This document shows, piece after piece, positions 19,420 through 26,912 of a DNA stretch of 64,000 nt. The notes under the pieces are model-generated. The model was not told the origin of the DNA and did not search any database. It saw only the letters and a list, made by a program, of their open reading frames with translations. The stretch comes from Streptomyces sp. NBC_00442 (lineage in GTDB: Bacteria; Actinomycetota; Actinomycetes; Streptomycetales; Streptomycetaceae). The stretch lies in assembly GCF_036014195.1 (NCBI RefSeq), contig NZ_CP107918.1, positions 4,402,001-4,466,000 on the forward strand, in the 5' to 3' direction. Position 1 is the first letter of the stretch. Each line of letters opens with the position of its first letter. Position numbers and translations under genes: made by a program.

Positions 19420-19445
19420 GGAATTCTGTCCGGATTCCAGCCGTT
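19420..19445 (+). promoter_or_regulatory. SigR-type (ECF, thiol-oxidative stress) promoter of hrdD
   Basis: GGAAT (19420-19424), an 18-base spacer, then GTT (19443-19445): an exact match to the Streptomyces SigR consensus GGAAT-N18-GTT. Transcription would start near 19452, leaving a leader of about 50 bases before the ATG. hrdD is a known SigR target in Streptomyces coelicolor. Confidence 0.85.
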
Positions 19446-19505
19446 GTTTCCATCGGATGCAGGGCACCCGGGAGGGTGTCGCGACCACTCAGTAAGGGAG
19501 CACGC

Positions 19506-20504
19506 ATGGCAACCCGCGCCGTCGCCCGCCGACAGTCCGCCACCGGCGGTTCAGAGTCGGGAAGCAGGGTCCGCGCAGTCAGCGGTGAGATCGCCGACCG
19601 CGACCTGGTCGGTATGTACCTCGACGAAATCGCGCGTACGCCGCTGCTCGATGCCGCCAAGGAGGTCGAGCTCTCCCAGACCATCGAGGCCGGTGTGTAC
19701 GCACGCCAGATCCTCGACGGGGAGGTGGAGAGCAAGGCGGCAGGAGCCTCGCGCGAGGAGCTGGAGGCGTTGTACGCCGCCGGCGAGCGTGCCAAGGACC
19801 TGTTCATCCGATCCAACCTCCGCCTCGTCGTAGCCGTGGCCCGCCGCTACCCGAGGGCCGGTCTCCCGCTGCTCGACCTCATCCAGGAGGGCAACGCCGG
19901 CCTGGTGCGCGCGGTCGAGAAGTTCGACTACGCCAAGGGATTCAAGTTCTCCACGTACGCGACCTGGTGGATCCGCCAGGCCATCACCCGCTCCATCGCC
20001 GACCAGTCCCGCACCATCCGCCTGCCCGTGCACCTCGTGGAGGAGCTGGGCCGCATCCGCCGGATCCAGCGCGAGTTCAACCGGGAGAACGGCCGGGACC
20101 CCGAGCACACGGAGATCGCCGCGGAGCTGGGCTCCACGCCCGCGCGTGTCGGTGACGTGCTCGACTGGGCGCGTGACCCGGTCTCCCTGAACATGCCGGT
20201 CGACGACCAGGGCGAGACCCAGTTCGGCGACCTGCTCGAAGACACCTCCGCGATCTCGCCCGAGCAGTCGGTGCTCACACTGCTGCGCAGCGAGGAGCTG
20301 GACGACCTGATCGGCAAGCTCGACCAGCGAACCGCCTCGATCATCAAGATGCGTTACGGCATTGACGACGGCCGGGAGCGTACGCTGACAGAAGTCGGTA
20401 AGGAACACGGGCTGACCCGTGAACGGATCCGGCAGATCGAGAAGCATGCCCTGCTCGAACTGAAGAAGATGGCTCGAGACACGGGTTTCGACGCGGCGGC
20501 CTAG
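19506..20504 (+). CDS. hrdD: RNA polymerase group 2 sigma factor HrdD
   Basis: 332 residues, the same length as Streptomyces HrdD. Region 1.2 is DRDLVGMYLDEIARTPLL. Region 2 contains RLVVAVARRYPRAGLPLLDLIQEGN and FKFSTYATWWIRQAITR (core binding and -10 recognition). Region 3 and region 4.2 (TLTEVGKEHGLTRERIRQIEKHAL) read the -35 element. It lacks the long acidic region 1.1 of the housekeeping factor HrdB. The ATG follows AAGGGAG. An exact SigR promoter lies upstream, so expression should rise under disulfide stress. Alternatives within the group (HrdA, HrdC) differ in length. Confidence 0.88.
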   Translation: MATRAVARRQSATGGSESGSRVRAVSGEIADRDLVGMYLDEIARTPLLDAAKEVELSQTIEAGVYARQILDGEVESKAAGASREELEALYAAGERAKDLFIRSNLRLVVAVARRYPRAGLPLLDLIQEGNAGLVRAVEKFDYAKGFKFSTYATWWIRQAITRSIADQSRTIRLPVHLVEELGRIRRIQREFNRENGRDPEHTEIAAELGSTPARVGDVLDWARDPVSLNMPVDDQGETQFGDLLEDTSAISPEQSVLTLLRSEELDDLIGKLDQRTASIIKMRYGIDDGRERTLTEVGKEHGLTRERIRQIEKHALLELKKMARDTGFDAAA

Positions 20505-20694
20505 GCCCCGCCCCCCAAGACGAGCTCCGGCACCCTCCCCCCCCTGGTGCTGGGGCTCCCGGCCCCGGCACCTTCCCCCCCTGGTGTCGGGGCCCCTCCC
20601 TTTTCCGGGCCCGCTCCCGCCTTTCGCGGGCCCGCTCCCGCGCGATGTCCGGGGTCCGTCCCGGTCGCCCCCGGGCGCCCCGGTTCTGCCGGGC

Positions 20695-21687
20695 TCACTC
20701 GTCCGGCGCAGTCGGGGTCGCCCGGATCAGGCGCTCGCCCAAGTCGTGCAGATACGTGGTCATCGCCGGCGGCCCGTCGACGGTGAACTCGCAGTCCGCC
20801 AGGGCGAGCCGCAGCGCCACCCACTCCAGGGAGTCGGTGCACGTGGTGCGCAGCCGGCAGCGCCCCGCGTCCAGCGGCTCGGGCGCGCCCAGGGATGCGG
20901 GCAGGCGGGCCGTCACGAAGTCGGCCGGGGCCTCGAAGGTGACGTCGATCTCCAGGACGGGCTGAGCGGGCCGGAGCCGGTTCATCGAGGCCCGTACGAA
21001 CTCCGCCGCGTTCGCCTCGGGCAGCTCGCGCGGCGCGAACCGCGCCCCGGTCGCGAACGGCTCGGTGATCCGGTCGACCCGGAACGTGCGCCAGTCGCCG
21101 CGCTCCACGTCGTACGCCACCAGGTACCACCGGCGCCCCGTGGAGACCAGGCGGTACGGCTCGGCCAGGCGCTTGCTGGCGGTGCCGTCGCCGGAGACGT
21201 AGCCGAACCGCAGCCGCTCCTCGCCGGTGACGGCGGAGGCCAGGGTGGTCAGGGTGCGCGGATCCACGGTGGCGCCGTCGCCGCGCCAGGCGCCGGACAG
21301 CGGCATCGTGGCCGCCTGGAGGTTCGCGACACGGCGGCGCAGGCGCGAGGGCAGCACCTGCTCCAGCTTGGCCAGGGCCCGCACCGAGGCCTCCTCCACG
21401 CCGTCCACCGCATGGCCCGCGCCCGCCCGCAGGCCGACGGCGATCGCCACCGCCTCCTCGTCGTCCAGGACCAGCGGCGGCATCGCCTTGCCCGCGACGA
21501 GCCGGTACCCGCCGTCGGCGCCGCGCGCCGCCTGCACGGGATAGCCGAGCTCGCGCAGCCGGTCGATGTCGCGCCGCACCGTGCGTCGGGAGACCCCGAG
21601 CCGGTCGGCGAGCTCGCCGCCGGGCCACTCGCGCGGAGTCTGGAGCAGGGACAGCAGTTGCAGCAGCCGTGCCGGGGTGTCCGTCAT
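20695..21687 (-). CDS. WYL-domain transcriptional regulator (DeoR-like HTH)
   Basis: 330 residues. N-terminal winged helix: RLLQLLSLLQTPREWPGGELADRLGVSRRTVRRDIDRLRELGYPV. The WYL domain carries EPYRLVSTGRRWYLVAYD and a WCX-like C-terminal extension. WYL domains sense ligands, sometimes nucleic acids. It is divergent from an MFS exporter gene across 63 bp that hold an inverted repeat, so local control is likely. The 190 bases beyond its stop toward hrdD are GC-rich with short CTCCCG/CGGGCCC repeats and no gene. Confidence 0.92.
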   Translation of the reverse strand: MTDTPARLLQLLSLLQTPREWPGGELADRLGVSRRTVRRDIDRLRELGYPVQAARGADGGYRLVAGKAMPPLVLDDEEAVAIAVGLRAGAGHAVDGVEEASVRALAKLEQVLPSRLRRRVANLQAATMPLSGAWRGDGATVDPRTLTTLASAVTGEERLRFGYVSGDGTASKRLAEPYRLVSTGRRWYLVAYDVERGDWRTFRVDRITEPFATGARFAPRELPEANAAEFVRASMNRLRPAQPVLEIDVTFEAPADFVTARLPASLGAPEPLDAGRCRLRTTCTDSLEWVALRLALADCEFTVDGPPAMTTYLHDLGERLIRATPTAPDE

Positions 21688-21703
21688 GCCGTCCAGGATG
21701 CCC

Positions 21704-21727
21704 GGTCAATGAGGACACACCTTGACC
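21704..21727. promoter_or_regulatory. Inverted repeat between WYL regulator and MFS gene
   Basis: GGTCAA (21704-21709) and TTGACC (21722-21727) are perfect arms around a 12-base spacer in the shared 63-bp control region. TTGACC may double as a -35 element for the MFS gene. It is a candidate site for the WYL regulator. Confidence 0.5.
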
Positions 21728-21750
21728 TATACGGCGTCTAGTTTCCTCTC

Positions 21751-23280
21751 ATGACTTCCACCACGACCAGCAGTACCCCAGAGGCCGCGGCGAGCGCCGC
21801 AGCCGACCGCCGCCGGTGGTTCGCCCTGGCCATCGTGATGACCGCGGCCTTCATGGACCTGGTCGACGTCACGATCGTCAACATCGCCATCCCGTCCATC
21901 CAGAAGGACACCGGGGCGAGCTTCTCCTCGATCCAGTGGATAACCGCCGGCTACGCGCTCGCGTTCGCCGCGGGCCTGATCACCGGCGGCCGCCTCGGCG
22001 ACATCCACGGCCGCAAGAAGCTGTTCCTGCTCGGCATCGGCGGCTTCACGCTGGCCTCCGCGCTGTGCGGCTTCGCCGCCAGTCCCGAGATGCTCGTCGC
22101 CTCGCGCATCCTTCAGGGCGCGATGGCCGCCATGATGGTGCCGCAGGTCCTCTCGATCGTCCACGCCACCTTCCCCGCGCACGAGCGCGGCAAGGTGTTC
22201 GGCCTGTTCGGCGCGGTCGTCGGCCTCGGCGCGGTCGCCGGTCCGCTGCTCGGCGCCCTGCTCACCGAGTGGAACCTCTTCGGCCTCGAATGGCGCCCGA
22301 TCTTCCTGATCAACCTGCCGGTCGGCGTCGCGGGCCTGATCCTCGGCACCAAGTTCATCCGCGAGTCCAAGGCGCCCCGGGCCCTCAGGCTCGACCTCGT
22401 CGGTGTCGTCCTGGTGACGCTCGGCCTGCTCATGCTGCTCTACCCGCTGACCCGCGGCCGCGAGCTCGGCTGGCCGCTGTGGGGCTACCTCTCGATGGCC
22501 GGCAGCGTCGTGGTCTTCGCAGGTCTCGTGGCGTACGAGCGGATGAAGGCGGCCCGGGACGGCTCGCCGCTCATCGAGCTGTCGCTGTTCAAGGTGAAGA
22601 GCTTCGCCGCGGGCATCGCCGTGCAGGCCACGTTCGGCGTAGCGCTCGGCATCTTCTTCCTGGTGTGGACGCTCTACATGCAGATGGGCCTCGGCTGGAG
22701 CGCCCTGCGCGCCGGCCTGACGGGCGTGCCGTTCTCCATCGCGGTCTCGGTGGCGGCCGGCCTGTCGGTGCAGAAGCTCGTCCCCCGCTTCGGCCGCAAG
22801 GTCCTCCAGGCGGGCGCCCTCACGATGGCGGCCGGCCTGCTGATCTACATCTGGGAGGCCGGCCACTACGGCCTGGCCATCGCCCCCTGGCAGATGGCGC
22901 TCCCGCTGGTCGTGATGGGTCTCGGCATGGGCCTCATCGTCGCCCCGATCACCGACGCGGTGCTCTCGGAGGTCCCCAAGGAACACTCGGGGTCCGCGTC
23001 CGGGCTCATCAACACCGTGCAGCAGATGGGCAACGCGCTCGGCCTCGGCCTGGTCTCCGTCGTCTTCTTCGGCTCCATCAACGATGGTCTCGCGCCGCCG
23101 CGCCTGAACCAGGCGTTCGTCGACGGGTTCCAGCACTCGCTCTGGTACGTCGCCGGAGTCCTCGCGGTGATCTTCCTGGTGATGTTCGCGCTGCCGGCCC
23201 GCCCCAAGCAGCACGTCGAGGGCGCGGTGGAGGAGCCCGAGCCGCTGGACCTGACCAAGGAGGCGCAGCCGGTCGGCTGA
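21751..23280 (+). CDS. MFS efflux transporter, DHA2 (EmrB/QacA) family
   Basis: 509 residues with about 14 helices. Helix 1 signature is VDVTIVNIAIPSIQ, motif A is GGRLGDIHGRKKLF, and motif C-like GAVVGLGAVAGPLLGALL follows. A second, more distant relative lies at 16086-17630. It is divergently arranged with a WYL regulator and followed by a strong hairpin. Drug or metabolite export is expected; substrate unknown. Confidence 0.94.
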   Translation: MTSTTTSSTPEAAASAAADRRRWFALAIVMTAAFMDLVDVTIVNIAIPSIQKDTGASFSSIQWITAGYALAFAAGLITGGRLGDIHGRKKLFLLGIGGFTLASALCGFAASPEMLVASRILQGAMAAMMVPQVLSIVHATFPAHERGKVFGLFGAVVGLGAVAGPLLGALLTEWNLFGLEWRPIFLINLPVGVAGLILGTKFIRESKAPRALRLDLVGVVLVTLGLLMLLYPLTRGRELGWPLWGYLSMAGSVVVFAGLVAYERMKAARDGSPLIELSLFKVKSFAAGIAVQATFGVALGIFFLVWTLYMQMGLGWSALRAGLTGVPFSIAVSVAAGLSVQKLVPRFGRKVLQAGALTMAAGLLIYIWEAGHYGLAIAPWQMALPLVVMGLGMGLIVAPITDAVLSEVPKEHSGSASGLINTVQQMGNALGLGLVSVVFFGSINDGLAPPRLNQAFVDGFQHSLWYVAGVLAVIFLVMFALPARPKQHVEGAVEEPEPLDLTKEAQPVG

Positions 23281-23283
23281 AGC

Positions 23284-23323
23284 CGGGCGAGCCGCCCCCG
23301 TCTCGGCGGGGGCGGCTCGCCCG
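23284..23323 (+). terminator. Terminator after MFS gene
   Basis: Perfect 16-bp arms at 23284-23299 and 23308-23323 with an 8-base loop, starting 4 bases after the stop codon. Confidence 0.8.
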
Positions 23324-23465
23324 TGTGTCCGCGCCGTGGGAAAGATCACCACGGCCGAAGCCCGTTTGTGCCCGCGGGGTCCACCGATCGACGTACGGAA
23401 CGAGCTCACGGTCGTAACCTGGCTGAGCAACCACAAGTTCGGGCAGGGAACGGACGTAATCAAAC

Positions 23466-24227
23466 GTGTACGCACCGGAGCGGCAGCAGGAGATCCTACG
23501 GATCGCGCGGGAGAGCGGGCGCGTGGACGTGCTCTCGCTCGCCGAGACCTTCCAGGTCACCGCCGAGACCGTACGGCGTGACCTGAAGGCACTCGACCGG
23601 GCAGGGCTTGTCCGCCGGGTGCACGGCGGCGCCATCCCGGCCGGGCGGCTCGACTTCGAACCCGACCTCGCCGAGCGGGAGTCCACCGCCGCCGACGAGA
23701 AGCACCGCATCGCCCGCGCCGCCCTCGCCGAACTCCCCACCGAAGGCAGCGTCATCCTCGACGCCGGATCGACCATCGCCCGGTTCGCCGCCGAGCTGCC
23801 CCTGGAGAGCGGTCTCACCCTCGTCACCCATGCCCTGCCCGTCGCGGCCCGGCTCGCCGACCACCCCGCCATCGACCTCCACCTCGTCGGCGGCCGGATC
23901 CGCCACCGCACCCGGGCCGCCGTGGACGCCTGGGCGCTGCGCGCATACGGAGAGATCCGCGCCGACGTCATCTTCCTCGGCGCCAACGGCTTCTGCGCAG
24001 CCCACGGCCTCACCACCCCCGACCTCGCCGAGTCCGCCGTCAAGCGCGCCGCGATCGGCGCCGCCCGCCGCGTCGTCCTGCTCGCCGATTCCACCAAGCA
24101 CGGGCAGGAACACTTCGCCCGCTTCGCGGACATGGCCGACGTGCACGTCCTGATCACCGACCGCGGGCTCGCCCCCGAGGACGTCGCCGTCATCGAGGCC
24201 GCCGGCACGTCCGTGGTCACCGTATGA
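23466..24227 (+). CDS. fruR: DeoR-family regulator, probable fructose operon repressor FruR
   Basis: 253 residues. N-terminal HTH: RQQEILRIARESGRVDVLSLAETFQVTAETVRRDLKALDRAGLVRRVHGGA, the DeoR signature. The C-terminal sugar-phosphate sensor has GSTIARFA, LVTHALPVAARL and FLGANGF. It overlaps the 1-phosphofructokinase gene by four bases (ATGA), the arrangement of actinomycete fru operons, so fructose-1-phosphate is the likely inducer. The ribosome site is weak (GGACG). The symbol is inferred from the partner gene. Confidence 0.82.
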   Translation: MYAPERQQEILRIARESGRVDVLSLAETFQVTAETVRRDLKALDRAGLVRRVHGGAIPAGRLDFEPDLAERESTAADEKHRIARAALAELPTEGSVILDAGSTIARFAAELPLESGLTLVTHALPVAARLADHPAIDLHLVGGRIRHRTRAAVDAWALRAYGEIRADVIFLGANGFCAAHGLTTPDLAESAVKRAAIGAARRVVLLADSTKHGQEHFARFADMADVHVLITDRGLAPEDVAVIEAAGTSVVTV

Positions 24228-25174
24228 ACATCCTGACCGTCACCCCCAACCCCAGCCTCGACCGCACCTATGAGGTCCCGGGCCTGCGCCGGGGTGCGGT
24301 GCTGCGCGCCACCGGCGAGCGCGTCGACCCGGGCGGCAAGGGCGTCAACGTCTCGCGCGCCGTCGCCGCCGCCGGGCACCGCACGCTCGCCGTGCTGCCG
24401 CTCGGCGGGGCCCCCGGCGCGCTCGTCGCCGAGCTGCTCGCCGCCGAAGGGATCGAGGTCGCCGTCGTGCCCGTGGCCGGGCGCACCCGGTCCAACATCG
24501 CGGTCGTCGAACCCGACGGCTCCCTGACGAAGATCAACGCCCCGGGCCCCGAACTGAGCGCGGGGGAAAGCGAGTTGCTGCTCGCCACGGTCCGCGAGCA
24601 CTCCGCGCGCGCCGACTGGATCGCCTGCTGCGGCAGCCTGCCGCCGGGCCTCGGGCCCCCGTGGTACGCCGACCTCGTCGCCCGCGCCCGCGCGGCCGGA
24701 GCCCGGGTCGCCCTCGACACCTCGGGGCCCTGTCTCGTCGCCGCGCTGCGCGAACGCCCCGACGTGGTCAAGCCCAACGCGGAGGAACTCGCCCGCGCCG
24801 TCGGCCGCCCGCTCGCCACCGTCGGCGACGCCGTCCAAGCGGCCCAGGACATGCGGGAGTCGGGTGCGGGCGCCGTGCTCGCGAGCCTCGGCGTGGACGG
24901 CCAGCTGCTCGTCACCGCGTCGGGCACCTATTTCGCCTGCGCGGCCGTCGACGCCGTACGCAGCACTGTCGGCGCGGGCGACGCCTCGCTCGCCGGGTTC
25001 CTCACGGCGGGCGGCGAGGGCCCCCGGGCCCTGGCCGCGGCCGTCGCCCACGGCGCGGCCGCGGTCCGCCTCCCCGGCAGTGTGATGCCCGCCCCGGCCG
25101 ACCTCGCCCCGGCGTCGGTCACGGTCACGGAAGCCGTCCCCGTGGACCGCCCGCTGCGGGCGCCCGCCTCCTGA
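24224..25174 (+). CDS. fruK: 1-phosphofructokinase (PfkB/ribokinase family)
   Basis: 316 residues. N-terminal LTVTPNPSLDRT and GGKGVNVSRAVAAAGH (PfkB signature 1), then KPNAEELAR and the C-terminal anion hole and catalytic loop STVGAGDASLAGFL with the catalytic Asp. The enzyme phosphorylates fructose-1-phosphate to fructose-1,6-bisphosphate; the LacC-like tagatose-6-phosphate kinase role is an alternative. It is coupled to the DeoR gene by an ATGA overlap. The PTS fructose permease gene fruA, normally next in this operon, is absent; the following gene is on the other strand. Confidence 0.88.
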   Translation: MNILTVTPNPSLDRTYEVPGLRRGAVLRATGERVDPGGKGVNVSRAVAAAGHRTLAVLPLGGAPGALVAELLAAEGIEVAVVPVAGRTRSNIAVVEPDGSLTKINAPGPELSAGESELLLATVREHSARADWIACCGSLPPGLGPPWYADLVARARAAGARVALDTSGPCLVAALRERPDVVKPNAEELARAVGRPLATVGDAVQAAQDMRESGAGAVLASLGVDGQLLVTASGTYFACAAVDAVRSTVGAGDASLAGFLTAGGEGPRALAAAVAHGAAAVRLPGSVMPAPADLAPASVTVTEAVPVDRPLRAPAS

Positions 25175-25221
25175 CCCCTGACCCGGGAAGCTCCCAAGGG
25201 GCTTCGGGGCCCTCAGGGGCT

Positions 25222-25464
25222 TCAGCGCGTCAGACGATTGCCGGGCCCCTCGGGCCCCGGGTAGTCGGGGTCGTCCTCGCCGCTCGGCAGGGGGCGATGC
25301 CCCTCCGACCAGTCGTTGGTCCACCCGCACACGCCGCACGCGTAACGCCCGTCGAGCCCCGCCACGCGGGTGCCGCACTTGCGGCAGTCCGCCTCGGTGA
25401 TCTCCGGAGTGAACACGGGCTCGGGCTCGGGCAGCGGATCCAGTTCCGGCGGCCAGGGACTCAT
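25222..25464 (-). CDS. Small zinc-ribbon protein
   Basis: 80 residues from ATG 25464. Two CxxC pairs, DCRKCG and YACGVCGW, about 17 residues apart form a likely zinc ribbon. Pro/Glu-rich ends flank it. It resembles small nucleic-acid or protein-binding ribbons; function unknown. It converges on fruK. Confidence 0.7.
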   Translation of the reverse strand: MSPWPPELDPLPEPEPVFTPEITEADCRKCGTRVAGLDGRYACGVCGWTNDWSEGHRPLPSGEDDPDYPGPEGPGNRLTR

Positions 25465-25568
25465 GCCAGGGAGCGTACCGGCAGGTCGGCGGGGCGTCCG
25501 AGCGCCGTCGCCCCGGTACCGCCGGTGCCGGGCGTCATCGCCTGTCATGACGTGACATGTACCACTTG

Positions 25569-25582
25569 GGGACCAAAGTCCC
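25569..25582. promoter_or_regulatory. DosR/DevR-like hypoxia box
   Basis: GGGACCAAAGTCCC flanked by TTG: 13 of 14 core positions match the mycobacterial DosR box (GGGACTWWAGTCCC). It lies 45 bases before the GTG of the small membrane protein at 25627 and about 105 bases before the start of the divergent zinc-ribbon gene. A near copy precedes pflB. Confidence 0.55.
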
Positions 25583-25626
25583 GGCACCCCCTGCCGTAAG
25601 GCCCGGCGGTGTTGTCTACTGGGCGC

Positions 25627-25881
25627 GTGGCTCAGAACATCACGATCATTCAGCAGATAGGCCTCTCCGTCCTCGCTGCGGCGAGTGTCGCCTGGGTCGT
25701 CGGACTGGTTCGCGTGCTGCGCCGGGAGCGCGCCGACCGGGCGGAGTGGCGGGCGATGCGCCCGCTGCGGGCGGTGGGCCGGCAGGCCGGGCCGCCCGCC
25801 GAGGAAACGGTGGCCCTCACCGAGGCCGAGCGGGCCGCCTTCGTGGGCCTGATGCGTCAGCTGGACCCGCGCCGCTCCTGA
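25627..25881 (+). CDS. Small single-pass membrane protein
   Basis: 84 residues (MAQNITIIQQIGLSVLAAAS...). One membrane helix (about residues 10-30) is followed by an Arg-rich juxtamembrane segment and a helical cytosolic tail with EAERAAFVGLMRQL. The GTG at 25627 is preferred over 25609 on similarity to the usual start pattern. A TACTGG hexamer ends just upstream, so the mRNA may be nearly leaderless. A DosR-like box lies upstream. Function unknown. Confidence 0.7.
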   Translation: MAQNITIIQQIGLSVLAAASVAWVVGLVRVLRRERADRAEWRAMRPLRAVGRQAGPPAEETVALTEAERAAFVGLMRQLDPRRS

Positions 25882-25912
25882 CCGCAGACGGGCGAGGCGG
25901 GTGCGCGTGCCG

Positions 25913-26827
25913 TCAACTCACGCGTGCACGGCGCTCCATGGCGGTTCTGGCCGCCTGCTCGCTGCCGTACACCTCGCACATGTGACGGCCGTCCGGCGTC
26001 GCCGTGTGCTCGACTTCCCACAGGCTCAGCTCGCTGCCGTCGAGCAGCAGGAACGCGTGCTCGTACAGCGTGAACGCCGCGTCGTGGCCGGCCGAGCGGC
26101 AGTGGCTGCCGAAGGCCTGGCTGATCCAGTGCGCGTGCGCCGCCCGCAGCCGCAGCGCGGTGCGACGGCCGGGCCGGTCCCGGTTCTCGGCCCGGCGCAG
26201 CAACCGCCGCGCGTGGTCGGCGGAGTTGTCGGGTGCGTACGGGTGGAGGAGCCCCGTGCCCGAGGTGGGGCGCCCGTGGCCCGCGAGGGCGTCGGGGCCG
26301 AGCCCGGCCTCCCAGCAGTCGTCGAGGCCCTGGAGATCGGCGCATTCGTCGTCCATGCCGGGCGGCGCGTCCGCCGCGAGGTGCTTGCGGCGCAGCCGGG
26401 CGGCGGCGATGCGGGCCTCTTCCTCGGCCGAATACACCTCGTGCGTGTAGGCGCGGCCGTCGTGGTGGGCCACCTCCCACAGGGTGACGGTGGTGCCGTC
26501 GACGAGCAGGTAGCAGTGCCGGTAGGTCTCGCGGCTCAGGCGGTGGCCTTCCGGGGCCGCCGTCGAGGTGTGCAGGGACGAGTGGAGCGAAGTGGTGTGC
26601 GCCATCGCGGAGTCGAGGCGCTCGACGAGCTCGTCCGGCAGGTCGAAGGAGTTCAGGGCCCGCCCGAGCAGTGCGGCCAGCTGTTCCTGGGCCGATTCGT
26701 CGCCGGGGCCGCGCTCGCCGTCGAGCGGGTGGGGCACATGGAGCACCAAGGCTTCTCCTGGCCGTCGCTGTTGGTCACGTAGAAGGTGCTCAACGTAGCC
26801 CCTGAGGGCCGATCGCGCAGTGGGCAT
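25913..26827 (-). CDS. Uncharacterised protein with internal duplication (DUF6227-like)
   Basis: 304 residues from ATG 26827 (GGAAAAG upstream). Two homologous halves are visible: YRHCYLLVDGTTVTLWEVAHHDGR with HEVYSAEEEARIAAARL, and YEHAFLLLDGSELSLWEVEHTA with CEVYGSEQAARTAMERR. Each half is a predicted beta hairpin followed by a helix. I recall this pattern from Streptomyces-restricted proteins (DUF6227), but that is from memory. No catalytic motif, no signal peptide. Confidence 0.72.
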   Translation of the reverse strand: MPTARSALRGYVEHLLRDQQRRPGEALVLHVPHPLDGERGPGDESAQEQLAALLGRALNSFDLPDELVERLDSAMAHTTSLHSSLHTSTAAPEGHRLSRETYRHCYLLVDGTTVTLWEVAHHDGRAYTHEVYSAEEEARIAAARLRRKHLAADAPPGMDDECADLQGLDDCWEAGLGPDALAGHGRPTSGTGLLHPYAPDNSADHARRLLRRAENRDRPGRRTALRLRAAHAHWISQAFGSHCRSAGHDAAFTLYEHAFLLLDGSELSLWEVEHTATPDGRHMCEVYGSEQAARTAMERRARVS

Positions 26828-26912
26828 GGCCGAAACTTTTCCGGCCGGCACCCCATGTTTGGGTTACCGGCCGGTGAACTTCCGTCTGTGGAAGGGGAGT
26901 TGGTGGAGCGGG

